Shown here: in pieces, positions 1 to 7,450 of the stretch
How the letters are laid out: each line of letters begins with the position of its first letter
Position numbering within the stretch: position 1 is the first letter of the stretch
Assembly (NCBI RefSeq): GCF_003443735.1
Contig: NZ_CP031969.1
Span: 1,302,001 to 1,366,000 of the forward strand
Length of the DNA: 64,000 nt
Source: Streptomyces sp. CC0208
Lineage (GTDB): Bacteria; Actinomycetota; Actinomycetes; Streptomycetales; Streptomycetaceae
Direction of reading: 5' to 3'
Program-made: the position numbers and the translations under genes
Notes under the pieces: model-generated
Databases searched by the model: none
Told to the model about the DNA's origin: nothing
Seen by the model: the letters and a program-made list of their open reading frames with translations, nothing else

Positions 1-514
1 TCCGGCAGTCGGTGGCTCCCCAGCGCGGATCGGGGTGGACGAGCGGGCGTACGGAGCCGTCGTGCTCCACGGCCTGTTCCCCGACCGCGCGGATCCAGTG
101 CGGCAGGCCGTGCCGGTAGGCGGCGTCCATGATCGGGTCCTGGGCGATGTCCCGGCGGATCGCCTGGAGGCCGTGGTCGTGGCCGTGCCGCTCCACCGCG
201 GCCGCGAAGTGCGCGAGCATCGGCAGACACCAGCGCGACTCGTGCTCACCGAGAACGCTGCTCGCGTCGGGATGGAAGAGGACGAAGCGCAGGAAGTTGT
301 CACCGGGCATGGCCGTCGGATGCGGACCCACGGCACGGAAAAGTGACGCGAAAGCGGTGTTGGCGAGAACGACGTCCCAGCGGTGGTCGAGGACGACGGA
401 CGGGAAGGGGACGGCTTCCAGGAGCGTGGCGTAGTCCTGAAGATACGCCTGGGCTTCGAGCCCCTCGGGGACGGGCCGCAGTTCCGACCGCTGCCCACCT
501 GCCTGATATGCCAT
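1..514 (-). CDS. MmyB-like ligand-binding regulator, partial (3' end outside window)
   Basis: The reading frame stays open on the minus strand from an ATG at 514 to the window edge, about 171 codons, and no stop is reached. After some 28 residues the protein reads LLEAVPFPSVVLDHRWDVV and then NFLRFVLFHPDA. These are hallmarks of the MmyB-like/PAS-type ligand-binding domain found in many Streptomyces regulators. No helix-turn-helix is visible ahead of the domain, so this is either a stand-alone sensor or a family member with an unusual N-terminus. A purine-rich GAGGGG lies about 12 bases upstream of the ATG. The gene is divergent from the XRE gene at 739, with a 224-bp intergenic region. Domain call is fairly sure; biological role unknown. 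Confidence 0.72.
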   Translation of the reverse strand, partial: MAYQAGGQRSELRPVPEGLEAQAYLQDYATLLEAVPFPSVVLDHRWDVVLANTAFASLFRAVGPHPTAMPGDNFLRFVLFHPDASSVLGEHESRWCLPMLAHFAAAVERHGHDHGLQAIRRDIAQDPIMDAAYRHGLPHWIRAVGEQAVEHDGSVRPLVHPDPRWGATDCR

Positions 515-629
515 CGGGAGGTCACCCCTCTTGCCTATGCGGCCTTCACGCGGCGCCTTGATCCTGCTTCCCCGGGGCAAGTGGTGTCAACTATCGTGGC
601 ATTCCATGGCGGTTGACGGCTGAAATTGG

Positions 630-665
630 CCACAGTTGTGGCGAGACCTGGATGTGAGTTCGAAC
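630..665. promoter_or_regulatory. Two small palindromes in the divergent promoter region (possible operators)
   Basis: Between the two divergent regulator genes lie CCACA-gt-TGTGG (630-641) and the perfect 8-mer GTTCGAAC (658-665). Both are about 75-105 bases before the XRE start at 739. XRE regulators often autoregulate through such short inverted repeats, but no consensus is known to me for this protein. Assignment is inference. Confidence 0.3.
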
Positions 666-738
666 AACGGGCTACTCTCCGGGAAGTTCACGGCGACCGC
701 CTGTGAGAAGTCGGGTGAGAGACGTAGGAGATCTGTCG

Positions 739-1395
739 GTGTCGGATGGCTTCGAGAGCCCGGACGACGCGGCAACGGTCGTACTGACGGCCGTCGTCGC
801 CCGCGTCACCGCACTCGCCGACCGGCTCGGCGTGCCGCACGCGCAGGTCTTCGACACCGGTCGGCTGTCCGTCGCCTCCGGCGTCCCCGAACCCGTGGTC
901 AAGGCCCTGCTGAGCGGGCGCCCGGCGGGTGAACCGGACGTCCAGGCGCGGTTCCTGCAGCGGCTCGACCTGCTGCGCCGCACCCGGCTCAAGCCCAACG
1001 GGCGCAAGTACACCCAGCAGGAGATCGCCGACGGGGCGGGCATGTCCCGGCAGCAGGCGGGCGCCCTGATCAACGGCGACCGGCGCCCCACCATGGAGCA
1101 CTGCGACGCCATCCAGCGGTTCTTCCGCGTGCACGCCGGCTTCCTCACGGCCGAGGACCCCGAGGCGCTCGCGGGTGCGTTGCAGCACACCGAGCAGGAG
1201 CTCCTGCACAAGCTCGCCGACCGGGAGCGGGAGGCCGCGGCGGCCGCCCGCGACCCGCTGGAGCGGCTGCTGCAGGACCACGGTGTGCGCGGGATCGCCT
1301 GGCGGGCCGCGCAGCTGCCCACCGACCAGCACCGTGACAAGGTCGCCGAGTGGCTGGACATGCTCCTGGAGAGCGTCAAGCGGCCCGAGTCCTGA
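739..1395 (+). CDS. XRE-family DNA-binding protein paired with an ImmA/IrrE-type peptidase
   Basis: A 218-residue protein. Residues about 91-120 hold an XRE-type helix-turn-helix (YTQQEIADGAGMSRQQAGAL followed by INGDRRPT). The C-terminal part is helical and charged, without recognised enzymatic motifs. I chose the GTG at 739 because AGGAGAT sits seven bases upstream; a GTG at 703 lacks such a site. The next gene begins 14 bases after the stop and encodes a HELWH metallopeptidase-like protein. This XRE + ImmA/IrrE order is known from repressor/protease switches (ImmR/ImmA, DdrO/IrrE) and from toxin-antitoxin-like modules in actinobacteria. Regulator function is well supported; the target genes are unknown. 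Confidence 0.8.
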   Translation: MSDGFESPDDAATVVLTAVVARVTALADRLGVPHAQVFDTGRLSVASGVPEPVVKALLSGRPAGEPDVQARFLQRLDLLRRTRLKPNGRKYTQQEIADGAGMSRQQAGALINGDRRPTMEHCDAIQRFFRVHAGFLTAEDPEALAGALQHTEQELLHKLADREREAAAAARDPLERLLQDHGVRGIAWRAAQLPTDQHRDKVAEWLDMLLESVKRPES

Positions 1396-1409
1396 TCCGG
1401 GAGACAACT

Positions 1410-1958
1410 GTGGGCATCGGTAAGCACATGCGCCGCCTGAGCGGCGAGTTGGTGGCGGAGCTGGAACTCGACACCCCGGCACGCCCCGAGGACCTCTACG
1501 GCGCCCTGTGCGACGCGATGAGCAGACGCCGGGGCCGCCCGGTCCACTTCCGTACGGCGCCCTTCCCGCCCGGCACGGCCAGCGGACTGTGGCTCGACAT
1601 GGCCGACCAGGACCTCGTCGTGATCGAGGAACGCACCGCCCCCGACCACCAGTTGGTCATCCTCGGCCACGAGCTGTGGCACATGAACGCCGGCCACTGC
1701 TCCCACCACGTCGAGGGCGCCGCGGTCGCCGCCCGCCTCCTCCACGACGACGCCGATCTCCAGGCCACCGTGCGCAAGGTCGCCGCCCGCAGCAGCTTCG
1801 ACCTCGACGAGGAGCAGGAGGCGGAGAGCTTCGGCCTCCTGCTGGCGAGCAAGTGCCGTACCTGGCTCGCGGGTTCACCGCTGCGCGGGCCGGTGCAGCG
1901 GGACCGGCTGGCGGGGCGGATCGAGGCCTCCCTGGGGTATCTGGGACCGCAGGGCTGA
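1410..1958 (+). CDS. ImmA/IrrE-family metallopeptidase-like protein
   Basis: A 182-residue protein with HELWH at about residues 87-91, the zinc-binding HExxH core of the ImmA/IrrE (DUF955) family. It is preceded by the hydrophobic strand QLVILG and followed by a helical C-terminus. In characterised relatives this protease cleaves or inactivates the partner XRE repressor after stress. The GTG start at 1410 has GGGAGA just upstream; ATG 1428 is an in-frame alternative. The start lies 14 bases downstream of the XRE gene stop, so the two are almost certainly co-transcribed. Activity on the neighbour is inferred from context. Confidence 0.78.
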   Translation: MGIGKHMRRLSGELVAELELDTPARPEDLYGALCDAMSRRRGRPVHFRTAPFPPGTASGLWLDMADQDLVVIEERTAPDHQLVILGHELWHMNAGHCSHHVEGAAVAARLLHDDADLQATVRKVAARSSFDLDEEQEAESFGLLLASKCRTWLAGSPLRGPVQRDRLAGRIEASLGYLGPQG

Positions 1959-1972
1959 GGGTTCACCGAGTG

Positions 1973-2995
1973 TCAGGTCGCACTGCGCTCGCTGGCCTCC
2001 CTCAGCTCCTGCTCCCCGCCGGGTGCCCACGCGCTCCCGGGGCTGCCGTCCCGCAACAGCTCCCGCCAGTGCTCCCGGCTCCAGTCCGCCGGGGCCGTGG
2101 TGGCCGTGAACTCCTCGACCAGGGAGACGAACCGGGCCGGGTCGGTGTGGAAGGGGAAGTGGCCCGCGCCCTCGAAGATCTCCAGACGGCTGCCGGGCAT
2201 CGCCTCGTGCGCCCCGAAGGCGTGCTGCACGGGCACCACGCTGTCCCGGTCGCCCCACAGCAGCATGGTCGGCATGCCCTCGGTGAGATAGCAGCGGTCG
2301 AGCATGGTGACGACCTGGCCGCGCCAGTCGACGACCGCGCGCAGGGTGCGGATGAAGGCGTTGCGGGCGGTCTCGTCGGGCAGGGCGTCGACGAGGTTCA
2401 GCAGGTCCGGGGCGTCCTGACCGAGATCGGTGTCCAGGAGCTTCATCAGACGCACGGCGAGACCGACCTGGAGCCGCATCCCGGGCAGCCGCAGCGAGGA
2501 CAGCATCAGGTGGGCGCCGGGCAGGGAGACCAGCCGCAGCACCGGATTGACCTCACGGCCCACCCCGCCCGCGCTGACCAGGATGAGCCGCTCGGTGCGC
2601 TCCGGGAACTGGTAGGCGAACTGCATGGCCACTCCCCCGCCCAGCGAGTGCCCGACCAGGGTGGCCGACTCGATGCCGAGCGTGGTGAGCAGATCTCGGA
2701 CGCCGTTGGCGTACGCGGCCACCGAGTAGTCGGCGCGCGGCTTGTCGGAGTCGCCGTGGCCGAGCAGGTCGGGGGCGATCACGGTGTGGGTGCGGGCAAG
2801 ATCGGGGATCAGTTCGGCCCAGGTCGCCGAGGAGTCGCCGATGCCGTGGATGAGGACGAGCGGCGGCCCCTCGCCCGCCCTGCGGAAGGCCCGGCGGTAG
2901 CCGTGCACGACGCGGTACTGCAACGCGAGTTCCGCGTCGCCCACCGAGCGCAGCCGGACCGCGCGCACCGGGCGCCGGAGCGGGTCGTCGACCAC
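1973..2995 (-). CDS. Alpha/beta-fold hydrolase
   Basis: A 340-residue protein with a full alpha/beta-hydrolase layout: oxyanion motif LIHGIGDS, nucleophile elbow GHSLGGG (Ser about 117), acid in WGDRDSVVP and histidine in GAGHFPFH. A cap region rich in Leu and Arg sits between the Ser and Asp. The sequence resembles epoxide-hydrolase, haloperoxidase-like and lipolytic hydrolases, and the substrate cannot be read from it. The GTG start at 2995 is preferred because GGAGGG lies eight bases upstream; a longer frame to 3073 lacks a ribosome site. It converges on the ImmA-type gene with a 14-base gap. An IS element begins about 110 bases upstream of its start and may have changed its control. Confidence 0.82.
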   Translation of the reverse strand: MVDDPLRRPVRAVRLRSVGDAELALQYRVVHGYRRAFRRAGEGPPLVLIHGIGDSSATWAELIPDLARTHTVIAPDLLGHGDSDKPRADYSVAAYANGVRDLLTTLGIESATLVGHSLGGGVAMQFAYQFPERTERLILVSAGGVGREVNPVLRLVSLPGAHLMLSSLRLPGMRLQVGLAVRLMKLLDTDLGQDAPDLLNLVDALPDETARNAFIRTLRAVVDWRGQVVTMLDRCYLTEGMPTMLLWGDRDSVVPVQHAFGAHEAMPGSRLEIFEGAGHFPFHTDPARFVSLVEEFTATTAPADWSREHWRELLRDGSPGSAWAPGGEQELREASERSAT

Positions 2996-3104
2996 GTGCT
3001 CACCCTCCCCTGTTCCTGGCCGCCGCGCCACGGCAGCAAGCCCTTCCTCCCAGCGTAGGGCTGCTTTCCGCACGGTGATTTCGGTGAGGTTTCGCCTCCG
3101 CTAA

Positions 3105-3964
3105 GAGGTCATTTCAGTTGGTGAGTCGGCGGTGACATATGAGTGTCGCGGCGATGGCGGTGAAGGCGAGGAAGTGTTCAGGCTTGCGCTCGTAGCGGCG
3201 GTGCAGGCGTCGGCAGCCGGACAGCCAGGACACGGTCCGCTCCACGACCCAGCGGTGCCGGCCCAGGCGTTGGGATGACTCGATGCCTTTACGGGCCAGG
3301 CGGTGCCGGATGCCACGGGACGCCAGCCATCGTCGCAGGTGGCGGTAGTCGTAGCCCTTGTCCCCGTGCAGCTTGCCGGGCCGTCGGCGGCGGGGACCGC
3401 GACGTGAACGGATCGGCGGGATGCCGCGGACCAGCGGTATCAGTGCCTGGCTGTCGTGGAGGTTCGCCGCGGAGATGCCGATCGACAGAGGCAGACCACG
3501 GCGGTCCACGATCAGGTGGATTTTCGAACCCTTCTTGCCGCGGTCGGTCGGATTCGGTCCCGTCAGCTGCCCCCTTTGAGGGCCCGGACGCTGACGGAGT
3601 CGATCGCGCACCGCGACCAGTCCAGTCCGCCGCGGGAACCAAGTTCGTCCAGGACCAGCCGGTGGAGCTTGGCCCACACCCTGGCCTCGGTCCACTCGGT
3701 GAACCGGCGAAAGGCGGTCACGCCCGACAGGCCGAAGCCCGGCGGCAGTTGGTTCCAGGTGCAGCCCGAGGTGGCCACGAAGATGATCGCGGCCAGCACT
3801 TCACGGTCCCCTCGCCGCCGATGCCCTCCACCCTGCGGGCGTTCCGGGGCCGGCGGGACCACCCGCTGGAACAACTCCCACAGGTCCTCCGGCGCCAACC
3901 GTTCGACAAGCGCAGCAGTCATCACCTCAGACTGCCGCAAGATCACACCAACTGAAATGACGTC
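3105..3964 (-). mobile_element. IS5-family insertion sequence, about 860 bp, apparently intact
   Basis: Terminal inverted repeats are GAGGTCATTTCAGTTGGTG at 3105-3123 and its near-complement at 3946-3964, with one mismatch at the third base. They are bounded by the duplicated CTAAG/TAA. The interior encodes one transposase on the minus strand in two overlapping frames, as in the IS427-like branch of IS5. Both DDE halves are present and no internal stop other than the frameshift site was seen, so the element may be mobile. It sits in the divergent promoter gap between the alpha/beta hydrolase and the small protein at 4068; without it that gap would be about 210 bases. Confidence 0.88.
3114..3946 (-). 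CDS. IS5-family transposase, produced by -1 frameshifting
   Basis: The first frame (3946 to 3563) gives the N-terminal helical domain and the first catalytic Asp in CAIDSVSVRALKGG, then stops at TGA 3563-3565. The second frame continues with QLTGPNPTDRGKKGSKIHL to a stop at 3114. It carries the second Asp (GDKGYD) and the Glu of VVERTVSWL, which complete the DDE triad. The join is at AAAGGGGG (3577 to 3570 on the minus strand), a classic slippery run. Slipping back one base gives the uninterrupted KGGQLTG junction. The stop lies inside the terminal repeat. The exact start (GTG 3946, or ATG about 3922) is uncertain. Confidence 0.85.
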
Positions 3965-4067
3965 TAAGCGGGCGAACGAACCGGCGCGGAAGCCGGATTG
4001 TCAGTGGTGGGCGGCAAGCTGGAGACGCACACCCGTATGACCGGCAACGACTTGGGGAGAGCCGCCG

Positions 4068-4307
4068 ATGCCCACCGCCGTACTGACCGACCGTGAGCGC
4101 ACCGCCGTCCAGGCGTATCTGCGGCTGCTGCACACGGTCCGAGCCGCCTTCGACACCGCGGACGGCCCGCCCGACACCGCCCGGCCACCGGTCGTCCCGC
4201 CGGCGGTCCTCGCCGAGGCCGAGCAGGCCCTGGCGGAGGCGGGGCTCGCGGGCAACGAGGAGGCGTTCTTCGGGTTGCTGCACAGCTGGTGTCCGCCGGA
4301 GTTCTAG
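4068..4307 (+). CDS. Small uncharacterised protein (79 aa)
   Basis: The ATG at 4068 is preceded by GGGGAGA with seven bases spacing, a very good ribosome site. The product is acidic and mostly helical (LTDRERTAVQAYLRLLHTV) and ends in HSWCPPEF. There is no signal peptide, membrane segment or recognised domain. It converges on the PPTase gene at 4334. Its upstream region was rearranged by the IS element, whose right end is about 100 bases away. I do not recognise the family. Codon use and the ribosome site argue for a real gene. Confidence 0.65.
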   Translation: MPTAVLTDRERTAVQAYLRLLHTVRAAFDTADGPPDTARPPVVPPAVLAEAEQALAEAGLAGNEEAFFGLLHSWCPPEF

Positions 4308-4321
4308 CGGAGTCGAGGGGT

Positions 4322-4349
4322 CGTGCCGCGCGTTCAGGCGTGCGGCACG
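4322..4349. terminator. Hairpin between convergent genes
   Basis: CGTGCCGC (4322-4329) and GCGGCACG (4342-4349) form an eight-base GC stem with a 12-base loop. The hairpin overlaps the last codons of the PPTase gene and lies just after the small gene ending at 4307. There is no U tract, as is common for actinobacterial terminators. Confidence 0.5.
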
Positions 4350-5014
4350 GTCACCGAGGTGGCCACCAGGCCGTCCCGGACCGTCCAGCGGCCCTCGAGG
4401 ACGCCGCGCCGCTCGCCGCCCACCAGCGGGCCGGGGACGAGGAGTTCGGCGCGCAGCGTGCCGCTGACGGGCCGTCCGGGGGCGACCAGGATGTCGATGT
4501 CGGCCTCGGAGAAGTCCAGCCACGTCCCGGTGAGCGGGAACCACGCCTTGTAGACGGACTCCTTGGCGCTGAACAGCAGCCGGTCCCAGTGGACGTCGGG
4601 ATACGTTCTGGCGAGTTCCCGCAGCCTGACCCGCTCCCCCGGCAGCGAGACGCTCTCCAGCACGCCCTCCGGGAGTGGCCCGTGGGGTTCGGCGTCGATC
4701 CCGAGGGAGGCCAGGTCGGCGGAGCGGACCAGGGCGGCGGCGCAGTAGCCGTCGCAGTGGGTCATGCTGCCGGTGAGTCCGGCCGGCCACCGCGGGGCGC
4801 CGCGTTCTCCGGACAGGACCGGCTGCGGCGGCACACCGAGCTTCTCCATCGCCCGGCGGGCGCAGGCCCGCACGACGGCGAACTCGTGGCGGCGTTTGGG
4901 GACGGCGAGCGCGACGAGCGCGGCCTCCTCGGGGTACAGCGCGGTGTTCCCCGGCTCGTCGTGGCCGTGGACCTCGACCGCCACCACCGAGTCCGGCAGG
5001 AGTTCCTCGATCAC
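4334..5014 (-). CDS. Sfp-type 4'-phosphopantetheinyl transferase
   Basis: A 226-residue enzyme that would move 4'-phosphopantetheine from CoA onto carrier-protein serines of PKS, NRPS or fatty-acid systems. It has the family motifs GIDAEPHGPL (metal-binding Asp107 and Glu109) and LLFSAKESVYKAW (Glu152), plus the N-terminal RRHEFAVVRACARRAM block typical of bacterial EntD/Sfp-like proteins. It resembles the stand-alone PPTase of S. coelicolor (SCO6673 as I recall) that serves several secondary-metabolite clusters. The GTG start overlaps the stop of the upstream metallophosphoesterase gene (GTGA), so translation is coupled. No PKS or NRPS genes lie nearby, consistent with a housekeeping-like, trans-acting role. 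Confidence 0.9.
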   Translation of the reverse strand: MIEELLPDSVVAVEVHGHDEPGNTALYPEEAALVALAVPKRRHEFAVVRACARRAMEKLGVPPQPVLSGERGAPRWPAGLTGSMTHCDGYCAAALVRSADLASLGIDAEPHGPLPEGVLESVSLPGERVRLRELARTYPDVHWDRLLFSAKESVYKAWFPLTGTWLDFSEADIDILVAPGRPVSGTLRAELLVPGPLVGGERRGVLEGRWTVRDGLVATSVTVPHA

Positions 5015-5871
5015 AGCGCGCCGACCTCCCTGGGCACGATCCGGCGCAGCCGGCCGGGCGGCTCCGTCCGCTTGCGCCACTCCCGCGGATAACCCACCGA
5101 CACCTCCTCGAAGCGGACACCCTCGTGCCAGGTGGTCCGCGGGATGTGCAGATGGCCGTAGACCATGGTCTCGACGCGGAACCTGCGGTGCCAGTCGGCG
5201 GTCAGCGCGGTGCCGCACCACATGGCGAACTCGGGGTACCACAGGACGTCCATGGGGTGCCGGTCCAGCGGGTAGTGGTTGACCAGCACGGTGGGCAGGT
5301 CGTCGGGGAGCGCGGCGAGTCTGCGCTCGGTCTCGGCGACCCGGGCCCGGCACCAGGCCTCGCGGGACGGATAGGGGTCGGGGTGCAGCAGGAACTCGTC
5401 GTTGCAGACGATGCCGGTGCCGTGCGCGTACTCCAGGCCCTGCTCCTTGGTGGCGCAGCCGGCGGGCAGGAAGGAGTAGTCGTACAGCAGGAACAGCGGG
5501 GCGACGGCGACGGGGCCGCCGGGGCCGTCCCAGATCGGGTAGGGGTCCTCCGGGGTGAGCACGCCGAGCTCCCGGCACATCTCGACGAGGTGCTCGTAGC
5601 GGGCGACCCCGCGCAGGGTGACGGTGTCCTTCGGGTGGGTCCACAGTTCGTGGTTGCCGGGGGCCCAGACGACCTGGCGGAAGCGGCCGGCGAGGGTCTC
5701 GAGGGCCCAGTGGACGTCGGCGACGGTCTCGGCGACGTCACCGGCCACCAGGAGCCAGTCCTCGTCGGTGCCGGGGCGCATCCGCTCGACGAGCGAGCGG
5801 TTCTCCGGATAGCCGATGTGCAGGTCGCTGACGGCCAGAAGCTGTGCCGTCCCACCGGCCGTAGACGTCAC
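5011..5871 (-). CDS. Calcineurin-like metallophosphoesterase
   Basis: A 286-residue cytoplasmic protein with all metal-binding motifs of the family in order: SDLHIGY, GDVAETVADVHW, GNHELW, VNHYPLDRHP and YGHLHIPR. No signal peptide is present. The start is a GTG with GGAGGGGG and GAGAGG just upstream. Its stop overlaps the PPTase start, and this coupling suggests a linked function, perhaps in CoA or phosphopantetheine metabolism. That link is inference; the substrate is unknown. It is divergent from the ATP-grasp gene at 6136 with a 264-bp intergenic region that contains TATGAT at 6012-6017, a possible -10 for the rightward gene. Confidence 0.85.
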   Translation of the reverse strand: MTSTAGGTAQLLAVSDLHIGYPENRSLVERMRPGTDEDWLLVAGDVAETVADVHWALETLAGRFRQVVWAPGNHELWTHPKDTVTLRGVARYEHLVEMCRELGVLTPEDPYPIWDGPGGPVAVAPLFLLYDYSFLPAGCATKEQGLEYAHGTGIVCNDEFLLHPDPYPSREAWCRARVAETERRLAALPDDLPTVLVNHYPLDRHPMDVLWYPEFAMWCGTALTADWHRRFRVETMVYGHLHIPRTTWHEGVRFEEVSVGYPREWRKRTEPPGRLRRIVPREVGAL

Positions 5872-6135
5872 CTCTCGCCCCCTCCGAGCACCTCAGTTGG
5901 GACCACGAGATCACATTAGTTTGCCTGGTACAAGAGTGGCCCGGGGCGACGGAGTTCCATGATCGGAAATTCCGTAACACGGGCGTTGCACGCGTGGCCC
6001 ATTGAAAGCCGTATGATCGCCCCAACACCACCGCAGTGAACTTCCCTTCGCAAGGGCGGTTTGGTGTCCCTCCAATCACCCTGCCCGGGCACGGGCCCGC
6101 TTCGCCCTGCCCGAAAACCCCGAAAGGCGGCCTGA

Positions 6136-7269
6136 ATGCACTCTCGCGTACGCGTCTGGCTCAACCGCACGTACGCGGAGAACGTGTTCTTCATGGATCA
6201 GCTGCGGCGAAATCCCAGCGACAGAGCCGTCGAGATCCATGCGACGCACGGTGACGCCGACTCGCCCGTGCTGGCCGCCGCCGACACCGCCGAGCTGGAG
6301 CCGGAGGGGCTGTCCCCAGCCGCCTACGTCGAGTTCGCCCTCGACCAGTGCCAGAAGCGGGGCATCGACGTGTTCGTGCCCCGGCTGCACCAGGCGGCGA
6401 TCGTCGCCCACCGCGCCGACTTCGCCGCGCTCGGAACGGCGCTGCTCGCGCCGCCGCCGGAGGCCGTCGCCGTCTTCCACGACAAGGTGATCGCCTATGA
6501 GGCGGTCAAGGCGGTCGGTGTGCCGGTGCCGCCGTGGTGGCGGGTGCGGACCGCGGACGAGCTGGTCGCGGCCGTCGAGGAGCTGGAGGCCGACGGCCAC
6601 AAGGCCTGCTTCAAGCCCGCGTCCGGTGCGGGCGGGGTGGGCTTCCGGATGATCACACGCGCACCCTTCTCGCTCGCGCAGCTCAACGGGTTCCCCAGCC
6701 CCTACGTCTCGCTCGACACGGTCGTCGAGGCCCTCTCACAGGCCGACGAGCCGGTGGACTGGCTGGTCATGCCGCGCCTGGAGCAGCCGGAGGTCTCGGT
6801 GGACACGCTCACCGGACCCGACAACCGGGTGCGGCTCGCGATCGGCCGCACCAAGAACGGACGGCGTCGCGGGTTCACGCAGCACGAGCAGTGGCTGGAG
6901 CCGGCGCGGCTGATCGCGGAGGGGTTCGGGCTGCACTACCTGTCCAACATCCAGTTCCGGATGCTGGGCGACCGGCCGGTGCTGATGGACGTGAACACGC
7001 GTCCGGCGGGCGGTCTGCACCAGCTGTCGTTGTGCGGGGTCAACGTGCCCTGGGCCGCTGTGCAGTTGGCGCTGGGTGAGGACACCGGGGTGATCGAGCC
7101 GCCGTTCCTGGGACAGGACTACACGGTGGTGTCGGGGCCGAGGCAGTTGCGGCCGGTGTCGATTCCGGCTCAGCGGGCCGAGGTACCGGAACCGTTGCCC
7201 GCCGTGCCGGCGCCTGCGGCCGCCGAGGCGGTTGTCGTCGAGGCAGCGGGGCAGGTGCTGCCGCTTTAG
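6136..7269 (+). CDS. ATP-grasp domain protein
   Basis: A 377-residue cytoplasmic protein. An N-terminal pre-ATP-grasp region (residues about 1-120) includes DVFVPRLHQAA and leads into FHDKVIAYEAVKAVGVPVPP. ATP-grasp motifs follow: ACFKPASGAGGVGFRM (lysine and glycine-rich loop) and VLMDVNTRPAGGLHQLSL (metal ligands). Such enzymes join a carboxylate to an amine, thiol or hydroxyl using ATP. The Pro/Ala-rich tail (last about 40 residues) looks disordered. The ATG at 6136 has only a weak GGCGG site. No biosynthetic partners are adjacent, so the product is unknown. Confidence 0.75.
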   Translation: MHSRVRVWLNRTYAENVFFMDQLRRNPSDRAVEIHATHGDADSPVLAAADTAELEPEGLSPAAYVEFALDQCQKRGIDVFVPRLHQAAIVAHRADFAALGTALLAPPPEAVAVFHDKVIAYEAVKAVGVPVPPWWRVRTADELVAAVEELEADGHKACFKPASGAGGVGFRMITRAPFSLAQLNGFPSPYVSLDTVVEALSQADEPVDWLVMPRLEQPEVSVDTLTGPDNRVRLAIGRTKNGRRRGFTQHEQWLEPARLIAEGFGLHYLSNIQFRMLGDRPVLMDVNTRPAGGLHQLSLCGVNVPWAAVQLALGEDTGVIEPPFLGQDYTVVSGPRQLRPVSIPAQRAEVPEPLPAVPAPAAAEAVVVEAAGQVLPL

Positions 7270-7330
7270 GTTGCCTGCCGGGTGCGGAACCGTCGTGGTT
7301 GATCGCGCCCCTGGACACCTCACCCCCACC

Positions 7331-7385
7331 GGTATGGACCAATCCTGCCGCTCATCTTGACAGGCCGATTGGTCCATACCAACTT
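7331..7385 (+). promoter_or_regulatory. Chitinase promoter with two mirrored DasR-like operators
   Basis: GGTATGGACCAAT (7331-7343) and its exact reverse complement ATTGGTCCATACC (7368-7380) lie 24 bases apart. Each is itself a GGT-N4-ACC palindrome; the right copy reads TTGGT-CCAT-ACCAA. This matches the form of DasR operators (core TGGTCTAGACCA) and of the paired 12-bp elements known in Streptomyces chitinase promoters. A consensus-like -35 TTGACA (7357-7362) lies between the copies, and the expected -10 position (about 7380-7385, CAACTT) abuts the right copy. Repression by DasR, relieved by glucosamine-6-phosphate, is the expected control. Confidence 0.72.
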
Positions 7386-7450
7386 GGTTGCGCACCCCCT
7401 GCACCACCTCTCTGCACTCCCGAACACCCCCATTTCTTCAGGGAGATCGC

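Larger units (their letters stand above)
3101..3968. repeat. Direct repeat CTAAG flanking the IS element (target duplication)
   Basis: CTAAG occurs at 3101-3105 and again at 3964-3968, immediately outside or overlapping the terminal inverted repeats. IS5-family elements duplicate 2-4 bases around a TA-containing target, so the real duplication is probably the inner TAA or CTAA. The surviving duplication suggests one intact, fairly recent insertion. Confidence 0.7.

Noticed and set aside
6012..6017. TATGAT as a firm -10 box of the ATP-grasp gene
   Set aside because: The nearest TTGCAC -35 is 20 bases away, too far for a standard promoter; mentioned only as a possibility.
4334..7269. Phosphopantetheinyl transferase plus ATP-grasp protein as a biosynthetic gene cluster
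   Set aside because: No PKS, NRPS, terpene or RiPP genes lie within the window. These look like stand-alone conserved genes.
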